In this document: one piece after another, positions 52,203 through 62,736 of the stretch
How the letters are laid out: each line of letters opens with the position of its first letter
How positions within the stretch are numbered: the stretch's first letter is position 1
Assembly (NCBI RefSeq): GCF_028649475.1
Contig: NZ_JAQSIP010000002.1
Location: 124,001-188,000 of the forward strand
Origin: Curvibacter cyanobacteriorum
GTDB taxonomy: Bacteria; Pseudomonadota; Gammaproteobacteria; Burkholderiales; Burkholderiaceae_C
Reading direction: 5' to 3'
DNA: 64,000 nucleotides
The notes under the pieces: generated by a model
What the model saw: only the letters and a program-made list of their open reading frames with translations
The model's database searches: none
What the model was told of the DNA's origin: nothing
Translations under genes and position numbers: made by a program

Positions 52203-53126
52203 ATGGCTGCTATTACCGCAAGCATGGTCGCTGAACTGCGCGCCAAGACCGACGCCCCCATGATGGAGTGCAAGAAGGCCCTGACCGAAGCCGAGGGCGA
52301 TCTGGCCAAGGCTGAAGAGCTGCTGCGCGTCAAGCTCGGTACCAAGGCTGGCAAGGCTGCTTCGCGCGTGACCGCCGAAGGCGTGGTCACCAGCTTCATC
52401 GACGGCACCACCGGCGCCCTGGTCGAAGTGAACTGCGAAACCGACTTCGTGACCAAGAACGACAGCTTCCTGGCCCTGGCCAAGGCTGCTGCTGAACTGG
52501 TGGCCAAGCACAACCCCGCCGACATCGAAGCCCTGGGCGCCCTGGCCTACGAGCAAGACAGCTTCGGCCCGACCCTGGAAGACGTGCGCAAGGGCCTGAT
52601 CGGCAAGATCGGCGAAAACATGTCCTTCCGTCGCTTCAAGCGTTTCGAAGGCGGTGCCAAGCTGGCCGCTTACCTGCACGGCACCCGCATCGGTGTGGTC
52701 GTTGAGTTCGACGGCGACGAAGCCGCTGCCAAGGACGTCGCCATGCACGTCGCCGCCATGAAGCCGGTCGCCCTGACCAGCGCTGACGTGCCGGCCGACC
52801 TGATCGAAAAAGAGCGCGCTGTGGCCGCTGGCAAGGCTGCCGAAGACGCTGCCAAGGCCCAAGCCGAAGGCAAGCCCGTGCAATCGCCCGAAATCGTGGC
52901 CAAGCGCATCGAAGGCGGCGTGCAGAAGTTCCTGAAGGAAGTGTCCCTGTTCAACCAGGCCTTCGTGAAGAACGACAAGCAAACCGTCGAGCAAATGCTC
53001 AAGGCTGCTGGCACCAACGTGAAGGGCTTCACCCTGTACATCGTGGGTGAAGGCATCGAGAAGAAGGTTGACGACTTCGCCGCCGAAGTGGCTGCGCAAG
53101 TTGCTGCTGCCAAGGCTGCAGCCTGA
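52203..53126 (+). CDS. tsf: Elongation factor Ts
   Basis: A 307-residue nucleotide exchange factor for EF-Tu. The N-terminal UBA-like region [18 protein letters not shown] is standard, and the core contains [13 protein letters not shown]. The length is slightly greater than the 283 of E. coli but normal for betaproteobacteria. GGAGA lies 7 bases before the ATG. It is followed by pyrH after 61 bases. Confidence 0.98.
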   Translation: MAAITASMVAELRAKTDAPMMECKKALTEAEGDLAKAEELLRVKLGTKAGKAASRVTAEGVVTSFIDGTTGALVEVNCETDFVTKNDSFLALAKAAAELVAKHNPADIEALGALAYEQDSFGPTLEDVRKGLIGKIGENMSFRRFKRFEGGAKLAAYLHGTRIGVVVEFDGDEAAAKDVAMHVAAMKPVALTSADVPADLIEKERAVAAGKAAEDAAKAQAEGKPVQSPEIVAKRIEGGVQKFLKEVSLFNQAFVKNDKQTVEQMLKAAGTNVKGFTLYIVGEGIEKKVDDFAAEVAAQVAAAKAAA

Positions 53127-53187
53127 TTCCGTTTTCGCCACTCAAGCCAAGCCACTACATTCCCATTTGCATCAGGAGAGCCCTTAC

Positions 53188-53910
53188 ATGACCACCGCCC
53201 AACCAGCCCACAAGCGCATTCTGCTCAAGCTGTCAGGCGAGGCCCTGATGGGGGACGACGCATTCGGGATCAACCGTGCCACGATCGTGCGCATGGTTGA
53301 GGAAGTGGCTGAAGTGACGCGCCTGGGCGTGCAGGTGGCCGTGGTGATCGGCGGCGGCAACATCTTCCGGGGTGTGGCTGGCGGCTCGGTCGGCATGGAC
53401 CGTGCCACGGCCGACTACATGGGCATGCTCGCCACCGTGATGAACGCGCTGGCACTGGCTGACACCATGGACAAAGCAGGCCTGGTGGCCCGCGTGATGT
53501 CGGCCATCGCCATCGAACAGGTGGTGGAGCCCTATGTGCGTCCCAAGGCGCTGCAGTACCTCGAAGAGGGCAAGGTGGTGATCTTCGCCGCTGGCACGGG
53601 CAACCCGTTCTTCACCACCGACACGGCCGCCGCGCTGCGCGGTGCGGAGATCGGTGCCGAGCTGGTGCTGAAGGCCACCAAGGTCGATGGTGTCTACACC
53701 GCCGACCCCAAGAAGGACCCCAACGCCACGCGTTACACCAAGCTCACCTTCGACGACGCGATGTCGCAGAATCTGGGCATCATGGACGCCACCGCGTTCG
53801 CCCTGTGCCGCGACCAGAAGCTGCCGGTGAAGGTGTTCTCGATCTTCAAGCACGGCGCGCTCAAGCGCGTGGTGATGGGCGAAGACGAAGGCACGCTGGT
53901 TTACGCCTGA
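53188..53910 (+). CDS. pyrH: UMP kinase
   Basis: A 240-residue amino-acid-kinase-fold enzyme that phosphorylates UMP to [45 protein letters not shown] and [14 protein letters not shown] are the conserved blocks. ATG 53188 has AGGAGA upstream and gives the usual length; an open frame extends further left into tsf. It lies in the rpsB-tsf-pyrH-frr order conserved across bacteria. Confidence 0.98.
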   Translation: MTTAQPAHKRILLKLSGEALMGDDAFGINRATIVRMVEEVAEVTRLGVQVAVVIGGGNIFRGVAGGSVGMDRATADYMGMLATVMNALALADTMDKAGLVARVMSAIAIEQVVEPYVRPKALQYLEEGKVVIFAAGTGNPFFTTDTAAALRGAEIGAELVLKATKVDGVYTADPKKDPNATRYTKLTFDDAMSQNLGIMDATAFALCRDQKLPVKVFSIFKHGALKRVVMGEDEGTLVYA

Positions 53911-53974
53911 GGCCTGCCTGGCCCCGCATCCCAAGAAGCCCCGGCGCGAGCCGGGGTGGCTCCAGGAGATTGAC

Positions 53975-54535
53975 ATGAGCATTGCCGACATCAAGAAAAC
54001 CACCGAAGCCAAGATGGACCAGTCCATCGCGGCCTTCAAGAACAACCTGACCAAGATCCGCACGGGTCGCGCCAACCCGGCGTTGCTGGACGCGGTGCAG
54101 GTCGACTACTACGGCTCGCCGGTGCCCATCAGCCAGGTGGCCAACGTGTCGTTGCTCGACTCGCGCACGATCAGCGTGCAGCCCTGGGAAAAGGGCATGG
54201 GTCCGAAGATCGAAAAAGCCATCCGCGACAGCGACCTGGGCCTGAACCCGTCGAGCATGGGAGAGCTGATCCGCGTGCCGATGCCGCCGATGAGTGAAGA
54301 GCGCCGCAAGGAGCTGACCAAGGTGGTGCGCAACGAAGGCGAAGGCGCCAAGATCGCGATCCGCAACCTGCGTCGTGACGCCAACGAATCGGTGAAGAAG
54401 CTGGTCAAGGACAAGCTGGCTTCGGAAGACGATCAAAAGCGTGCCGAAGCCGACACCCAGAAGGTGACCGACAAGCACATCCTCGAGATCGACAAGCTGG
54501 TGGCTGCCAAAGAGCAGGACATCATGGCGGTCTGA
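53975..54535 (+). CDS. frr: Ribosome recycling factor
   Basis: A 186-residue protein that splits post-termination ribosomes together with [20 protein letters not shown] is the conserved helix start; domain II contains [11 protein letters not shown], and [15 protein letters not shown] is in the final long helix. The length is normal (185). AGGAG lies 6 bases before the ATG. A terminator follows. Confidence 0.98.
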   Translation: MSIADIKKTTEAKMDQSIAAFKNNLTKIRTGRANPALLDAVQVDYYGSPVPISQVANVSLLDSRTISVQPWEKGMGPKIEKAIRDSDLGLNPSSMGELIRVPMPPMSEERRKELTKVVRNEGEGAKIAIRNLRRDANESVKKLVKDKLASEDDQKRAEADTQKVTDKHILEIDKLVAAKEQDIMAV

Positions 54536-54582
54536 TCCCCGGGCCGCTTGCCGAGCCCGCTTGGGACCTGATCGTTTTTGCT

Positions 54583-54620
54583 GGGGCCGCCCTTTTGCAG
54601 GGCCGCCCCGTTCGTTTTTT
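54583..54620 (+). terminator. Terminator between frr and uppS
   Basis: GGGGCCGCCC (54583-54592) and GGGCCGCCCC (54600-54609) pair except for one C-C mismatch, with a 7-base loop, then GTTCG and six T. It implies that uppS and the genes after it may have their own promoter. Confidence 0.6.
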
Positions 54621-54655
54621 GGGGCCTTGGTGCCTGTTGCTGTAACACTCCCCTC

Positions 54656-55414
54656 ATGACCCAGTCCAAAACACCCGGGGCCGTGCCCCACCACATCGCC
54701 ATCGTCATGGACGGCAATGGCCGTTGGGCCACACGCCGTTTTCTGCCGCGCGTGGCCGGGCACAAGCAGGGGGTGGACTCGCTGCGGCGCTGCGTCAAGG
54801 CGTGCGCGGCGCGGGGGGTCAAGGTCCTGACCGTGTTTGCCTTCTCGTCCGAGAACTGGAACCGCCCGGTGGACGAGGTGTCGGGCCTGATGGAACTGCT
54901 GGCGCTGGCCCTGGGCCGTGAGGTGCCGCAGTTGCTGGCCGACGGTGTGCGCCTGCATTTCGTCGGTGAGCGCCGGGGCCTGTCGGACAAGGTCTGTGCC
55001 GGTCTGGCGCAGGCCGAGGCCACCACAGCCCACAACAGCCGCCTGGTGTTGAACGTGTGTTTCAACTATGGCGGGCGCTGGGACATTGCGCAGGCCGCCG
55101 CGGCGCTGGCGGCCCGCGGTGAGCCCATCACTGAACAAAGCCTGGACCGCGCCATGGCGCTGGCCCATGTGCGCGACCCCGACCTGCTGATCCGCACCGG
55201 TGGCGAGCAGCGCATCAGCAACTTCCTGCTGTGGCAATGCGCCTACTCGGAGCTGTTTTTCAGCGACCGCCTGTGGCCGGACTTCGACGAAGCCGCGCTG
55301 GACGAGGCGATCGCCGTCTTCGCCTCGCGCGAGCGTCGCTTTGGTAAAACCTCGGCCCAGATCGCGCAGGAGGCTGCGGCCCCGGCATCGGGTGATTCGC
55401 CCCAATCCGTTTAA
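54656..55414 (+). CDS. uppS: Undecaprenyl diphosphate synthase
   Basis: A 252-residue cis-prenyltransferase that makes the C55 lipid carrier for cell-wall synthesis. HIAIVMDGNGRWATRR is the substrate-binding start with the catalytic Asp; FAFSSENWNRP and RTGGEQRISNFLLWQ are conserved, and the C-terminal Glu is in YSELFF. ATG 54656 is chosen because it lies just before this motif; the frame is open to 54578. cdsA starts 11 bases after it. Confidence 0.97.
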   Translation: MTQSKTPGAVPHHIAIVMDGNGRWATRRFLPRVAGHKQGVDSLRRCVKACAARGVKVLTVFAFSSENWNRPVDEVSGLMELLALALGREVPQLLADGVRLHFVGERRGLSDKVCAGLAQAEATTAHNSRLVLNVCFNYGGRWDIAQAAAALAARGEPITEQSLDRAMALAHVRDPDLLIRTGGEQRISNFLLWQCAYSELFFSDRLWPDFDEAALDEAIAVFASRERRFGKTSAQIAQEAAAPASGDSPQSV

Positions 55415-55425
55415 AAGGGCTCCCC

Positions 55426-56277
55426 ATGCTCAAGCAGCGCGTCATCACCGCCCTGGTCCTGCTGGCCATTTTGTTGCCCGCGCTCTTCTACCCTGAGCCC
55501 GAGCCCTTTTGTGCGCTGCTGCTGCTCTTCATTGCCGCCGGTGGCTGGGAGTGGGGGCGCATGAATGGTTTGGGCCAGCCCGCCGCCTGGGCGCTGGGGG
55601 GCGTGTGCCTGGTGGCCTGTGCACTGGCCTGGTGGGCGGGCTGGCTGGCGCGGCCCCTGACACCGGTGTGGGTGGTAGCGGGCACGGCTTGGGTGCTGGG
55701 CGCGGCCGCCTTGCTCAAGGCGGGGGTGCCGGGCTGGCCGCGTGTGCCGGCCGCCTTGCGCCTGGTGGGGGGCTTGCTGGCCCTGATCGTGGCCTGGCTC
55801 GCGGTGGCGCAGGCCCGCGTGGCGGGCATCAATTTCTTGCTGTCGGTGCTGGTGCTGGTCTGGGTGGCCGACGTGTTTGCCTATTTTGCGGGCCGGGCCT
55901 TCGGCCTGCGCTTCACGCGCCGCAAGCTGGCCCCCGCCATCAGCCCGGGCAAGAGCTGGGAAGGCGTGTGGGGCGGCATGGCCGGTGTGGTGGTGTTGGC
56001 CTGGTGCTGGAGCGCCGCCGACGCCGCCCTGGGCGCGTCTGTGCCCAGTTTTTATTCGCGCTTGGCCAGCCATGGCGGGGCCTTTTTGACGCTGGCCGTG
56101 GTCTTCATGGGGGCCATGAGCGTGGTCGGTGATTTGGTTGAATCGCTGATCAAGCGCAGCGTCGGCATCAAGGACAGCAGTGGCCTGCTGCCCGGGCATG
56201 GCGGGGTGCTGGACCGCATCGATGCGCTGCTGCCGACCCTGCCCCTGGCCCTGATGCTCAGCTCTCTGGTGGGATGA
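55426..56277 (+). CDS. cdsA: Phosphatidate cytidylyltransferase
   Basis: A 283-residue inner-membrane enzyme that makes CDP-diacylglycerol from phosphatidate and CTP. About eight hydrophobic segments are visible, and the C-terminal signature GIKDSSGLLPGHGGVLDRIDALL is split as SVGIKDSSG and LPGHGGVLDRID; both are intact. It ends one base before the dxr ATG. It supplies phospholipid synthesis. Confidence 0.97.
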   Translation: MLKQRVITALVLLAILLPALFYPEPEPFCALLLLFIAAGGWEWGRMNGLGQPAAWALGGVCLVACALAWWAGWLARPLTPVWVVAGTAWVLGAAALLKAGVPGWPRVPAALRLVGGLLALIVAWLAVAQARVAGINFLLSVLVLVWVADVFAYFAGRAFGLRFTRRKLAPAISPGKSWEGVWGGMAGVVVLAWCWSAADAALGASVPSFYSRLASHGGAFLTLAVVFMGAMSVVGDLVESLIKRSVGIKDSSGLLPGHGGVLDRIDALLPTLPLALMLSSLVG

Positions 56278-56278
56278 C

Positions 56279-57460
56279 ATGACACAACAACGCCTCACGG
56301 TGCTCGGCTCGACCGGCTCCATTGGACAAAGCACGCTCGACGTGGTGGCCCGCCACCCGGAGCGGTATGAGATTTTTGCCCTCACGGCGTCCACCCAGGT
56401 GGACAAGATGCTGGCCCAGTGCGCGGCGTTCAAGCCGCGCCATGTGGTGATGGTCAGCGAGGCGCATGGCCGCGCGCTGGCCGAGCAGATCCGCGCCCAC
56501 CAGTGGCCCATCGAGGTGCACACCGGCGCGGCTGCGCTGGAGTGGGTGGCCGCCCACCCCGAGGTGGACTCGGTGATGGCGGCCATCGTGGGGGCCGCAG
56601 GCCTGGCGGCCTGTCTGGCGGCGGCCCGCAGCGGCAAGCGCCTGATGCTGGCCAACAAAGAGGCCCTGGTGGTCGGTGGCGAGGTCTTTTTGCAAGCCGT
56701 GCGCGAGGGCGGGGCGGTGCTGCTGCCGATAGACAGCGAGCACTCAGCCATCTTCCAGTCGCTGCCCGAAGACCCCAGCAGCTGGGAGCGGCGGGTGCGC
56801 AAGATCATCCTCACCGCGTCGGGCGGACCGTTCCGCACCCGCGACCCCGACACCCTGCGCGACGTCACGCCTGAGCAGGCCTGTGCCCACCCCAACTGGG
56901 TGATGGGGCGCAAGATTTCGGTCGACTCCGCCACCATGATGAACAAGGCCCTGGAGGTCATCGAGGCGCGCTACCTGTTCGGTCTGCCGCCAAGCCGCAT
57001 CGAGGTGGTGATTCACCCGCAAAGCATTGTTCACTCGATGGTGCAGTACCACGACACCGCGGTGGTGGCCCAGTTGGGCGTGCCCGACATGCGCGCCCCG
57101 ATCGCCTACGGCCTGGCCTGGCCCGAGCGCATCGACAGCGGTGCCGAGCACCTCGACTTCACGGCTCTGCCGGCCATGACCTTCTCCAAGCCCGACGCAC
57201 GCCTGTTCCCGGGCCTGCAACTGGCCTGGGACGCGCTGAACGGCCCTTCGGGCACGGCGGCGGTGCTCAATGCCGCCAACGAGATCGCGGTGGACGCCTT
57301 CCTGAATCGCCGCATCCGCTTTGACCAGATTCACCACACCAATGTGGCGACCATGGCCGCGGTGTTGCCCGAGTCGCCGACGACCCTGGCAGACTTGCTG
57401 GCGCTGGACGAACGCGCGCGTCGTTCGGCCTTGGAATTTGTGCAGCGCATTCAGGCCTGA
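56279..57460 (+). CDS. dxr: 1-deoxy-D-xylulose 5-phosphate reductoisomerase
   Basis: A 393-residue NADPH enzyme of the MEP pathway. LGSTGSIGQSTLDVV binds NADPH; ANKEALVVGG, LPIDSEHSAIFQ with metal-binding Asp and Glu, and MGRKISVDSATMMNK are conserved. The length matches E. coli (398). It belongs to the same pathway as ispD and ispF at 13.9-15.1 kb. It is followed by rseP after 18 bases. Confidence 0.98.
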   Translation: MTQQRLTVLGSTGSIGQSTLDVVARHPERYEIFALTASTQVDKMLAQCAAFKPRHVVMVSEAHGRALAEQIRAHQWPIEVHTGAAALEWVAAHPEVDSVMAAIVGAAGLAACLAAARSGKRLMLANKEALVVGGEVFLQAVREGGAVLLPIDSEHSAIFQSLPEDPSSWERRVRKIILTASGGPFRTRDPDTLRDVTPEQACAHPNWVMGRKISVDSATMMNKALEVIEARYLFGLPPSRIEVVIHPQSIVHSMVQYHDTAVVAQLGVPDMRAPIAYGLAWPERIDSGAEHLDFTALPAMTFSKPDARLFPGLQLAWDALNGPSGTAAVLNAANEIAVDAFLNRRIRFDQIHHTNVATMAAVLPESPTTLADLLALDERARRSALEFVQRIQA

Positions 57461-57478
57461 AAGGGCTGGAGGTAGGAC

Positions 57479-58846
57479 ATGTTGATGACCGTTGCATCCT
57501 TTGTGCTGGCATTGGGGATCTTGATCGCTGTGCACGAGTACGGTCACTACCGGGTGGCTGTGGCCTGTGGCGTCAAGGTGTTGCGCTTCTCGGTCGGTTT
57601 TGGCCGCGTGCTGTTGCGCTGGCAGCCGCGCCCCGGGGGCACGGAATTCGTGCTCAGTGCCTTCCCGCTCGGGGGCTATGTGCGCATGCTCGACGAGCGC
57701 GAAGCACCGGTGCCGGCGGCCGAGCGGCATCAGGCTTTCAACACCCAGTCCCTGCCCAAGCGCGCGGCCATCGTGGCCGCCGGCCCGGCGGCCAACCTGC
57801 TGCTCGCGGTGCTGTTGTATTCGGCCGTGAACTGGTACGGCGTCGAAGAACCCAAGGCCATCCTGGCGGCGCCGGTGGCTGGGTCGCTGGCCGCGGAGTC
57901 GGGGCTGCGTGGCGGTGAAATCATTCGCCAGGCCGCCCTGGACGGCGATGAGCTGGCCCCGGTGGCCTCGTTTGAAGACCTGCGCTGGCTGCTGACCCAG
58001 GCCGCCCTGAATGGCCGCGATGTGACGCTGGAGGCCGCACGCGGCGAGCGCGCTGGCGCCCAGGAGTACCGCTTGCCGCTGTCACGCCTGCCGGTCAAGG
58101 AGGCCGATGCGCAGCTGTTTCGCCGCATTGGCTTGCTGGGGCCTTGGACGCGCCCCGAGATGGGCGATGTGCTGGCGGGCAGCCCGGCCGAGAAAGCCGG
58201 TTTGCGCAAAGGCGATCTGGTGCACCAGGTGGGCAACACGCCCATCGTCGACGGCCAGCAACTGCGCGAGTTGATCCGCGCTTCGGTGGTCGGGGGGCAG
58301 GCACCGGTCCAAACCTGGCGCATTGAGCGCGCGGGCCTGATGATGACGCTGGACGTGCAACCCCAGATGCAGAGCGATGGTCGCAACCCGCCGGTGGCCC
58401 GCATCGGTGCCTTTGTGGGGGCGCCGCCCGAGCTGGTCACGGTCTACCGCGGCCCGCTGGAGGGCTTGTGGAGCGGCGCCGTCAAGACATGGGAAGTGTC
58501 CACGCTGACCCTGCGCATGATGGGCCGCATGGTGGTGGGGGAGGCCTCGCTGCGCAACATCAGTGGCCCGCTGACGATCGCCGACTACGCGGGCAAATCG
58601 GCCAGCCTGGGCCTGTCCCAATACTTGGTGTTTCTGGCCCTCATCAGTGTCAGTCTCGGGGTGCTGAACCTGCTGCCGCTGCCGGTTCTGGATGGGGGGC
58701 ACCTGATGTATTATCTTTGGGAGGCGGTGACCGGCAAGGCCGTGTCCGACGCTTGGATGGAACGTTTGCAGCGTGGCGGGATGGCTGTGCTGATGGCCAT
58801 GATGTCCATTGCGTTCTTCAACGACGTCACCCGGCTCTTTGGTTAA
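57479..58846 (+). CDS. rseP: Site-2 protease RseP
   Basis: A 455-residue inner-membrane zinc protease that cleaves anti-sigma factor RseA to release the envelope-stress sigma factor. The zinc site is His19-Glu20-x2-His23 in AVHEYGHY, two PDZ domains lie at about 120-290, and the third ligand is in NLLPLPVLDGGH. GGAGG lies 6 bases before the ATG. It precedes bamA as in most proteobacteria. Confidence 0.97.
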   Translation: MLMTVASFVLALGILIAVHEYGHYRVAVACGVKVLRFSVGFGRVLLRWQPRPGGTEFVLSAFPLGGYVRMLDEREAPVPAAERHQAFNTQSLPKRAAIVAAGPAANLLLAVLLYSAVNWYGVEEPKAILAAPVAGSLAAESGLRGGEIIRQAALDGDELAPVASFEDLRWLLTQAALNGRDVTLEAARGERAGAQEYRLPLSRLPVKEADAQLFRRIGLLGPWTRPEMGDVLAGSPAEKAGLRKGDLVHQVGNTPIVDGQQLRELIRASVVGGQAPVQTWRIERAGLMMTLDVQPQMQSDGRNPPVARIGAFVGAPPELVTVYRGPLEGLWSGAVKTWEVSTLTLRMMGRMVVGEASLRNISGPLTIADYAGKSASLGLSQYLVFLALISVSLGVLNLLPLPVLDGGHLMYYLWEAVTGKAVSDAWMERLQRGGMAVLMAMMSIAFFNDVTRLFG

Positions 58847-58888
58847 CCTTGTGATCGCTGCGTTTGGCGCAGCGGTACCGGCTCATTC

Positions 58889-61186
58889 ATGAACATACAA
58901 CTCACCCGTTTCCGCCTGCGCTCTGTGGCCGCAGTGGCTGCCCTGATCGTGGCGTCTCACGCCGCATGGGCGCTTGACCCCTTCACCGTGCGCGACATCC
59001 GCGTCGAAGGCCTGCAACGGGTCGAGCCCGGTACCATCTTCGCGTCCCTGCCGTTCCGGGTCGGTGAGACCTACAACGACGACAAGGGCTCCGCCGCGAT
59101 CCGCGCGCTGTTCGCCCTGGGCCTGTTCAAGGACGTGCGCCTGGAGGCCAATGGCAACGTGCTGGTGGTGGTGGTTGAAGAGCGCCCCACGGTGGCCGAC
59201 GTGGACTTTGTTGGCACCAAGGAATTCGACAAGGAAACCCTGAAGAAGGCGATGCGCGACGTCGGCCTGGCCGATGGCCGTCCTTTCGACAAGGCGCTGG
59301 CCGACCGGGCCGAGCAAGAACTCAAGCGCCAGTACATCAGCCGCAGCCTGTACGGCGCCGAGGTGGTGACCACGGTCACCCCGATCGAGCGCAACCGCGT
59401 CAACATCACCTTCTCGGTGGTCGAAGGCGAGCCTGCCAAGATCAAGGACATCCGCGTGGTGGGCAGCCAGGCGTTCAGCGAATCCACCCTCAAGGGCCTG
59501 TTCGATCTGGACACCGGGGGCTGGCTCAGCTGGTACACCAAGTCCGACCGCTATGCCCGAGCCAAGCTCAACGCCGACCTCGAAACCCTGCGCTCGTACT
59601 ACCTGACGCGCGGGTACCTCGAGTTCCGCATCGACTCGACCCAGGTCGCGATCTCGCCCGATAAGAAAGACATTTCGATCACCATCAACGTGACCGAGGG
59701 TGAGCGGTTTGTGGTCTCGTCCGTCAAGCTCGAAGGCGACTACCTCGGCAAGGAAGACGAGTTCAAGTCCCTGGTCGCGATCCGCGCCGGTGAGCCCTAC
59801 AACGCGGACGCCGTGGCCCAGACCACCAAGGCCTTCTCGGACTACTTCGGCAACTTCGGCTTCGCGTTTGCCCGCGTCGAAGCCCGCCCCGAGATCGACC
59901 GCAGCACCAACCGCGTGGCCTTTGTGCTGGCCGCCGAGCCGTCGCGCCGCGCCTATGTGCGCCGCATCAATGTGACTGGCAACAGCCGCACCCGCGATGA
60001 GGTGGTGCGCCGTGAGTTCCGTCAGTTCGAAGCCTCCTGGTACGACGCCGACCGCATCCGCCTGTCGCGCGACCGCGTGGACCGTCTGGGCTTCTTCAAG
60101 GACGTCAACATCGAAACCCAGGAAGTCCCGGGCTCGCCTGACCAGATCGACCTGTCGATCAACGTGACCGAAAAGCCGGCCGGCAGCATCCAGTTGGGCG
60201 CCGGTTTCTCGAGCGCTGAACGGGTTTCGCTGTCCTTCAGCATCCGTAACGAGAACATCTTCGGCTCGGGCAACTACCTGGGCTTCGAAATCAACACCAG
60301 CAAGTACAACCGCGTGGTGTCGGTCAGTGCCACCGACCCGTACTTCACGGTGGATGGCATTTCCCGCACGGTCGACGTGTACCACCGTGCGTTGCGCCCC
60401 TATGCCGACCAAGGCGGTAACTACCGTTTGGTCACCACGGGGGCCGGCCTGCGTTTTGGCGTGCCGTTCAGCGAGGTGGATCGCGTGTTCGTCGGTCTGA
60501 ACCTGGAGCAGACGACCATCCAGCCGGGCACCAACATCCCGGCCGCCTACCTGACCTACGCCGAGACCTACGGTTACACCAGCAGCGCGATTCCGCTCAC
60601 GCTGGGCTGGTCGCGCGACGACCGGGACAGCGCTTTGGCCCCCAACAGCGGCCGTTACCAGCGCTTCAACTCGGAACTGGGTCTGATGGGCGATGCGCGT
60701 TACACCCGCAACAACTACCAATACCAGCAGTACGTGCCGCTGAACAAGAAGTTCACCTTGGCCTTCAACGGCGAGTTGGGCCTGGGCAAGGGCCTGGGGG
60801 GGCGTCCCTTCCCGGTGTTCAAGAACTTCTATGGCGGCGGTCTGGGTTCGGTGCGTGGCTTTGACCAAGGCACCCTGGGCCCGCACGACGTCACGGGCGC
60901 CATCGTGGGCGGCGCCAAGAAGGTGGTCCTGAATGCGGAGCTGACCGCGCCCTTCCCGGGCGCCGGCAATGACCGCACGTTGCGGGTCTTTGGTTTCACC
61001 GACGTGGGTAACATCTACGGCGAGAATGAAAAAATCAGTACCAGCACGCTGCGCGCCTCCGTTGGGGTCGGTTTGAGCTGGGTCTCCCCCATGGGGCCCC
61101 TGCGTTTTGCCATCGCCAATCCCGTGCGCAAGTTCGCTGGCGATAGAATCCAGAAATTGCAATTCCAGATCGGAACGTCTTTCTAA
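58889..61186 (+). CDS. bamA: Outer-membrane assembly factor BamA
   Basis: A 765-residue outer-membrane protein insertase. The signal peptide ends about residue 29 (AAWA). Five POTRA domains follow (about 30-420), the first starting PFTVRDIRVEGLQRV, then a 16-strand barrel ending in Phe. The barrel motif VRGFDQGTLGP has the conserved VRGF loop. It catalyses insertion of porin-like proteins, including presumably the DUF1302 protein. Its stop overlaps the skp start (TAATG). Confidence 0.98.
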   Translation: MNIQLTRFRLRSVAAVAALIVASHAAWALDPFTVRDIRVEGLQRVEPGTIFASLPFRVGETYNDDKGSAAIRALFALGLFKDVRLEANGNVLVVVVEERPTVADVDFVGTKEFDKETLKKAMRDVGLADGRPFDKALADRAEQELKRQYISRSLYGAEVVTTVTPIERNRVNITFSVVEGEPAKIKDIRVVGSQAFSESTLKGLFDLDTGGWLSWYTKSDRYARAKLNADLETLRSYYLTRGYLEFRIDSTQVAISPDKKDISITINVTEGERFVVSSVKLEGDYLGKEDEFKSLVAIRAGEPYNADAVAQTTKAFSDYFGNFGFAFARVEARPEIDRSTNRVAFVLAAEPSRRAYVRRINVTGNSRTRDEVVRREFRQFEASWYDADRIRLSRDRVDRLGFFKDVNIETQEVPGSPDQIDLSINVTEKPAGSIQLGAGFSSAERVSLSFSIRNENIFGSGNYLGFEINTSKYNRVVSVSATDPYFTVDGISRTVDVYHRALRPYADQGGNYRLVTTGAGLRFGVPFSEVDRVFVGLNLEQTTIQPGTNIPAAYLTYAETYGYTSSAIPLTLGWSRDDRDSALAPNSGRYQRFNSELGLMGDARYTRNNYQYQQYVPLNKKFTLAFNGELGLGKGLGGRPFPVFKNFYGGGLGSVRGFDQGTLGPHDVTGAIVGGAKKVVLNAELTAPFPGAGNDRTLRVFGFTDVGNIYGENEKISTSTLRASVGVGLSWVSPMGPLRFAIANPVRKFAGDRIQKLQFQIGTSF

Positions 61187-61728
61187 TGAAATCCTTTTCC
61201 CGTCAAATGGCCCTGGCCGCTGCGCTGGGTCTCTCTGCCTTGACTGCTGCGCCGGCGATGGCTGAAGAATTCCGTGCTGGTTTCGTCAACACGGACCGCA
61301 TTTTCCGTGAAGCCAACATGGCCAAGTCCGCCCAGGCCAAGCTCGAGGCTGAGTTCGCCAAGCGTGAAAAAGAACTGGTCGACATCCGCAACAACTTGAA
61401 GACGGTCTCCGACAAGTTCGAGCGCGAAGCCCCCACGCTGTCCGAGGCGCAACGCAACACGCGCCAAAAGCAGCTGGTGGACCAAGACCGTGACTTCCAG
61501 CGCAAGAGCCGCGAGTTCCAGGAAGACCTGAACACGCGCAAGAACGAAGAGCTGCAACAAGTGATTGACCGCGCCAACAAGGTGGTCAAGCAAGTGGCTG
61601 AGGCTGAGAAGTACGACGTGATCCTGCAGGAAGCGATCTACATCAATCCCAAGCACGACATCACCGACAAAGTGATCAAGGCCTTGAACGCGGCCAGCGC
61701 AGCATCTGCAGGCGCCAACAGCAAGTGA
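61186..61728 (+). CDS. skp: Periplasmic chaperone Skp (OmpH family)
   Basis: A 180-residue exported chaperone with a signal peptide ending at about residue 26 (PAMA). [15 protein letters not shown] starts the mature protein, and residues 40-140 form the long charged coiled-coil arms of the Skp trimer. It carries unfolded outer-membrane proteins to BamA. The ATG overlaps the bamA stop. Confidence 0.95.
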   Translation: MKSFSRQMALAAALGLSALTAAPAMAEEFRAGFVNTDRIFREANMAKSAQAKLEAEFAKREKELVDIRNNLKTVSDKFEREAPTLSEAQRNTRQKQLVDQDRDFQRKSREFQEDLNTRKNEELQQVIDRANKVVKQVAEAEKYDVILQEAIYINPKHDITDKVIKALNAASAASAGANSK

Positions 61729-61742
61729 TCCCGGTGACAGGC

Positions 61743-62723
61743 ATGGTCCTGCATCTGGGTCAGATCGTTGAAGCCTTGGGGGGCGAGTTGCATGGTGACC
61801 CCGCCACCCCCATCGCGCGCATTGCCTCACTGGAGTCGGCCCAGGCCGACGCCATCAGTTTTCTAAGCCACCCGCGTTACCAGCAACAGCTGTCGGTGAC
61901 GCAGGCGGCTTGTGTCATTGTGGCGCCGGCTTTTCGCGAAGCCGCCCAGGCCCGCGGGGCCTGCATCGTCACCGAGCAGCCCTACGTCTACTTTGCCCGC
62001 CTGACGCGGTTGTGGAAGCAGGCCACGCGCCCGCAAGACCCCCAGCGTGTGCACCCCAGTGCCGTCATCCACCCGCAAGCCGAGGTGCACCCCAGTGCCC
62101 GCATCGGGGCTTTGTGCGTGATCGAGCGCGGGGCCCGCATCGGGGCTGAAACAGTGCTGTATTCGCGCATCACGGTGGGCGAGGACTGTGTCATTGGTGA
62201 GCGTTGCATCGTCCACCCGGGCGTGGTGATCGGGGCGGATGGCTTTGGCTTTGCTCCGGTGGACGGCCGCTGGGAGAAGATCGAGCAGTTGGGCGCGGTG
62301 CGCATCGGCGACGATGTGGAGGTCGGTGCCAACACCTGCATCGACCGCGGCGCGCTGGGCGACACGGTGATCTCGAACGGCGTCAAGCTCGACAACCTGA
62401 TCCAGATCGGTCACAACGTGCGCATCGGCGAGCACACCGCCATGGCGGGCAACGCCGGTGTGGCGGGCAGTGCCACCATCGGGGCGCATTGCACGGTGGG
62501 CGGTGGTGCGGTGGTGCTGGGCCATTTGAGCCTGGCCGACCATGTGCACGTCTCGGCCGCGTCGGTGGTGATGCGCTCCCTGCACAAGCCGGGCCAGTAC
62601 ACTGGCGTGTTTCCGTTGGATGAGAACCGCCAATGGGAGAAGAACGCGGCCACGCTGAAGCAATTGCACAGCCTGCGCGAGCGCATCAAGGCGCTTGAAG
62701 CGACCCCCAAAGAAAACCATTGA
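61743..62723 (+). CDS. lpxD: UDP-3-O-acyl-glucosamine N-acyltransferase
   Basis: A 326-residue enzyme of lipid A synthesis that adds an acyl chain to UDP-3-O-acyl-glucosamine. The N-terminal uridine-binding domain contains [13 protein letters not shown], and the left-handed beta-helix has many hexapeptide repeats; the catalytic His lies in [16 protein letters not shown] 61743 is preferred because it gives the usual [14 protein letters not shown] start, but GTG 61725 or 61734 is possible. The gene follows skp directly. Confidence 0.95.
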   Translation: MVLHLGQIVEALGGELHGDPATPIARIASLESAQADAISFLSHPRYQQQLSVTQAACVIVAPAFREAAQARGACIVTEQPYVYFARLTRLWKQATRPQDPQRVHPSAVIHPQAEVHPSARIGALCVIERGARIGAETVLYSRITVGEDCVIGERCIVHPGVVIGADGFGFAPVDGRWEKIEQLGAVRIGDDVEVGANTCIDRGALGDTVISNGVKLDNLIQIGHNVRIGEHTAMAGNAGVAGSATIGAHCTVGGGAVVLGHLSLADHVHVSAASVVMRSLHKPGQYTGVFPLDENRQWEKNAATLKQLHSLRERIKALEATPKENH

Positions 62724-62736
62724 TAGAGAAGACCCC

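Noticed and set aside
58883-61162. A 759-codon frame opposite bamA
   Set aside because: It is antisense to bamA, which has a signal peptide, POTRA domains and barrel motifs; the antisense translation matches nothing recognised.
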